DNA from: Terebella lapidaria
Taxonomy: Eukaryota > Annelida > Polychaeta > Terebellida > Terebellidae
Reading direction: 5' to 3'
Assembly: GCA_949152475.1 (NCBI GenBank)
Contig: OX424567.1
Span: forward strand, 24,453,402 to 24,517,401
DNA: 64,000 nt
Positions 60,781 to 64,000 of this stretch are shown piece after piece. The stretch's first letter is position 1, and the number at the start of each line of letters is the position of its first letter. Below the pieces are notes generated by a model. The model searched no databases, was not told the DNA's origin, and saw only the letters and a list, made by a program, of their open reading frames with translations. Position numbers and translations under genes: made by a program.

Positions 60781-62180
60781 ACCTGACTGGTTTGATCCCA
60801 AAATCAATAGATTTCTTCCCTGTTGGTATATGAACCTCCAGGCAAAGTTTTGCAGCCATTGCATGTATATTTTTTAAGTTATCGCGCGGAAACAAAGTCG
60901 AAAAATTGACATGATTTCATCCTCACGGACCTCGGATCTGACCGAAAAACAATAGATTTCTTCTATATAATATGTCTGACCAACGCTGGAAATTCGGCGA
61001 GGCAAACCAAAGTTATCGGTCGGAAACCAAAACGGCGGGGGAAAAATTCTGCTAAAAACAGAATAATTATTATATTACACTGCTGTATCTATTCTGCAAA
61101 ATCTATTCTCTACATCATATATTATCATACGGTTCAATTTTCTATTAGTTTGCAATAAAAATTATTATATTTTTTCTCATTATTGATGCGGTTGTTCAAT
61201 AAAATATTGTAATATTTTACAATATTATTAGCACCAATATTTCCAGGAGAAAAGAAGGTATATCTCATATACATTGTCCTTCATTGCTGATGTATATTTC
61301 ATGCTTGTGATGCCTCTAGCACAGTAGTGTCACAGATTGCGCCCCCTATTCACCATAATTTCAGCTGATATCTTTTACAGAGCTCTCTCTTTATCTCTCT
61401 CTGTCTCAAAAATCAAAAAATTGTGCTGCATACTTTATGTTTAATATCATATTGAATATCATAATTGGTTTTGGAATTACAACTATTTGGAATATCGTAA
61501 ATCAGTGACTTCACCTTATGACCCTCACATTTTCGACCTTGTGTGATAATAAGGATTTTTGATCGTACGGTCATTGGTCTTAACTAATGGGAATTGGCCA
61601 TAGAAAAATACACAAATTATAGCAAAAATTAGTCATTTTCGATTTTGATTTTTCCTGTGACCTTGACCTTGTCATTTATGTTTTCGCTATATAATTGAAG
61701 GTTCTGTAATTGAGAAACCTTTTGAAAGAGATTGGTCTTAAAGGAATGAAAATTGGCTCCAAAATAATGTGTCGAATCGGGAAACACTCAAAAGCCGTAA
61801 ATCATGCCACTCTTTTTTTTACTTCGGGCAATGGTGAATTCTGATGTTTTGACCATCGGCCAAACACCCTATGATTTTGAATTGGCCATATAAAATTACA
61901 AAAACAACAAAAATTAGTCGGAAACATTAATTTTGTAGTCGGAACATTAACATGAAAAATCGGAAAGTCGGGAAATAATCCATTCATGTGATTTCCACAT
62001 TTTCCGTTTACACTGCTACCGAAATTTTGACCAGAATCGATGAAGACAGAGCCACAGGGATATGATTCATTCCGTGAAATTTAAACTCGATCGGACCATC
62101 ACTCCTTGAGATATGTTCGTGGACAGGGAGACAGGGAGACAGACAGACCCAAATGCAATACCCTCTTCCCTTATCAGGGC
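60780..62180. repeat. Dispersed-repeat remnants, no gene
   Basis: AT-rich sequence with phrases typical of dispersed repeats: CCTGTGACCTTGACCTTGTC (61653 on), ATGAAAATTGGCTCC, and at the right end GAGATATGTTCGTGGACAGG followed by GACAG repeats and CCCTTATCAGGGCAAGAGTA (to about 62190). No protein frame is supportable. Confidence 0.5.
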
Positions 62181-62546
62181 AAGAGTAAAAGTGAATAGTT
62201 TGCAGTTTTCGACATGACAATTGGGCTCAGACTGTAAATTCAGTTTTAGATGACGTCTGTCGTCAGACGCTTGACGGGTTACGCCCCCAGAGGTACCACT
62301 GGGTCCAGGATGCTTCGGGAAAGTGTTTTCATTCAGCACCGATGTCCTACCAGGCTTGGAAAATCTGGTGGGCTCTGTTGTCGCCGTTAACGTGTCCATG
62401 GACGGTTCGTGACATGGAAACTGGATATCACTTGCTCCACCACCAGCTGATTGTGTTGGAGTATACATTTGTGGACTCTCTGTAGGCAGCACGAAGAGCT
62501 TGAATGATACATTGTAGTTCAAGGTCAGTTGATGCATTTGACGAAG
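62067..62546 (-). CDS. Possible last exon of an unidentified gene
   Basis: After a TTTTGACTAG acceptor, the frame reads LRQMHQLTLNYNVSFKLFVL and continues through PTESPQMYTPTQSAGGGASD, EPSMDTLTATTEPTRFSKPG and QASDDRRHLKLNLQSEPNCH to a stop at 62067. It is Ser/Thr/Pro-rich and has more even base composition than its surroundings, like a disordered cytoplasmic tail. The last ~40 codons run into the dispersed repeat at 62040-62180, so either the true end is an earlier splice donor or the C-terminus has been exonised from a repeat. Product unknown. It joins in phase to the two small exon candidates upstream on the same strand. Confidence 0.4.
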   Translation of the reverse strand, partial: LRQMHQLTLNYNVSFKLFVLPTESPQMYTPTQSAGGGASDIQFPCHEPSMDTLTATTEPTRFSKPGRTSVLNENTFPKHPGPSGTSGGVTRQASDDRRHLKLNLQSEPNCHVENCKLFTFTLALIREEGIAFGSVCLPVSLSTNISQGVMVRSSLNFTE

Positions 62547-62966
62547 CTAGTCAAAATGTACATTGCATGTGTTTATTTAAATAATACAGCAAACCTAAAT
62601 TGTTAAATTGGGTTACCAAAGTATGGATGTTTAGGCAACTGTCATGCATCTTGCACAAAGATCATCGTATAAGGTTCAGAAAAAACGTGTTAACATGGTG
62701 AAAATTTGAAAACATTATTTGGAGTATTTGGGAGCGCCGTTTCCTCCGCCCATAAGACGTCATGTGACAATATGTAGTAGCTAATTGAATCTGGTGACTT
62801 CGAGTTTTTTTGTGATGTTCGTATTTTGTGTTAAATGAGAAGGAAATGCTAATACCCTAATCAGTATCCCATGTTACGAAACTCATTAAACTCAAAACTC
62901 CTTATAACAAAGATTATAACAAATTCGTTAGCACAATTTTCCTCAAATTTTCCTAAGTCTACTAAC

Positions 62967-63002
62967 CGAATAGCGGAGTTGTATATCATCGAAGGAGTCC
63001 CG
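62967..63002 (-). CDS. Possible 36 bp exon of the same gene
   Basis: On the - strand CTATTTCCACAG precedes and GTTAGTAG follows 36 bases encoding RDSFDDIQLRYS. Both edges are phase 0, matching the exon at 62546. Rests on splice-site quality and phase agreement alone. Confidence 0.38.
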
Positions 63003-63003
63003 C

Positions 63004-63790
63004 TGTGGAAATAGAGAACATGTCACATTATTAGTAGCTGTTCACACGATATTGTCAAATAACAGCATGATATCTCATGATATATCAAATAATAACTCAG
63101 AATAACCATCGGGTAACATCGGAATAAAGACACCGTTGGAGTTTCAACATTTTGACAATGTTCCCCCAGCCTTGTCAATCTAATTCAAATATCTCAAATG
63201 TGACTGAAGTTACAACTTTTCCCAAACGCAAAAGAAATCCCAGGAGGACCCATACAGGAAAAGTGACAGAGCTCAAATTTTGAATGAGAGGTTGAATATA
63301 TTTTGTGCAACAAGCAAGGTCATTTCAAAAGATCATCGGAAGGCTTAGTATAAACCGAAAACTTCCACAATCCAACCTGGCTCATTTCCCAAAACAATCA
63401 AATGATGACACAAAACACAAATACCAAATTCCCAGTACAATAAACCCGCATTTTTTTAAGGTAGATGTTCATTTCGAAGGTGGGTCACAAAATCAGTGTT
63501 TTGGAGTTTCTCCTCCACGGCAAGATAGTGTTGACTCATTTGTGCCATGGAGAATATGACTCGAGTGGGAAATCAGAGCAATCACCTTGATCAGTTGTCA
63601 CCAGTTGGACAAATTCACTTTGCAAAATGGCACTTTGTAAATAAAACTACTTTTTGCCTGATAATGGATATGTCCTTTATTTGTCTGAAGCCATATATGG
63701 ATGACATTGCTATCCTCAAGTGATGAGCAATTATCCTCACTGAAACAAACTCTCAGACAATAGTGAGAATATAACTGTCAGACATTCTTC
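63004..63790. other. Probable intron, no feature seen
   Basis: Lies between the two small exon candidates. The + strand frame at 63305-63559 starts at a non-ATG codon and has no domain. Nothing else supportable. Confidence 0.35.
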
Positions 63791-63797
63791 TACTCAC

Positions 63798-63815
63798 CGG
63801 TCTCAGTGCAGCCGG
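63798..63815 (-). CDS. Possible 18 bp microexon
   Basis: On the - strand CTATTTTTCAG | CCGGCTGCACTGAGACCG | GTGAGTAG: a good acceptor with pyrimidine tract and a consensus donor enclose 18 bases (PAALRP), phase 0. The remaining exons would lie beyond 64000. Confidence 0.35.
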
Positions 63816-64000
63816 CTGAAAAATAGCAATAACATATCACTTATATATATGTCTTACTACATATATTTTTATCAAAAATGTTGACATTGTTAGCTACAAG
63901 GGTCATAAAATAGTTTCGAAACTTTCTTCTTCGCTATATGCCAATGATGAGCAAATATTTTTAATGAGACACAAATATATCCTAAATAGAAACAGACACA
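63816..64000. other. Right edge, no feature seen
   Basis: AT-rich sequence, probably intronic if the microexon at 63798-63815 is real. Nothing else recognised. Confidence 0.35.

Noticed and set aside
63305..63559. 84-codon + strand frame near the right edge
   Set aside because: Non-ATG start, no domain, and lies between small exon candidates on the other strand; most likely intron.
1..64000. tRNA, rRNA or other structured RNA genes
   Set aside because: No A/B box pairs with a cloverleaf or rRNA-like stretches were recognised by eye; a covariance-model scan would be needed to exclude them.

Overview
This is a eukaryotic, intron-containing, AT-rich and repeat-dense window. One host gene can be assembled with confidence: a three-exon tachykinin (TK) neuropeptide precursor on the + strand (2118-14994). 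Its peptides end in the invertebrate signature FxGxR-Gly. A last peptide ending FIPMR-Gly sits on its own third exon. FxPMR-amide endings are known from molluscan tachykinins, and the dispersed 'AGCTTACCGG...GTCCGTCGTCCG' repeats resemble repeats I associate with molluscs. I therefore infer a lophotrochozoan, most likely a mollusc. The species cannot be named from the window. Layout: 1-1945 upstream DNA; 1947-1955 a TATA box; 2118-14994 the TK gene, whose 11.9 kb first intron holds a MITE-like element, a dispersed-repeat copy and a G4-prone tract; 14995-16085 downstream DNA. From about 16.1 to 60.8 kb nearly everything is repeat. There are three almost identical 1425-1427 bp tandem copies (16086-25105), older diverged blocks (25106-33880), and four copies of a multi-kilobase unit (33880-60300). 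Several transposons interrupt these blocks, and the uninterrupted sister copies serve as empty-site references: a 4736 bp element with ~105 bp terminal inverted repeats and a 5 bp target duplication (19645-24380), a dead Tc1-like element (31013-32337), and a 6647 bp DNA transposon (36174-42820). The most interesting item is that 6647 bp element. It has ~34 bp terminal inverted repeats starting GGCCA, a TTA target-site duplication, and a broken ~1120-residue gene on the - strand. That gene has a candidate D-D-E catalytic core (MDDKA ... FTDGGPDH ... NPAERCMS) followed, over two clean introns, by a Cys-rich C-terminal domain. I cannot place it in a named superfamily. The right edge (62-64 kb) carries two small exon candidates of 18 and 36 bp and a longer one, all in phase on the - strand. 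They look like the 3' part of an unidentified gene that continues beyond the window.
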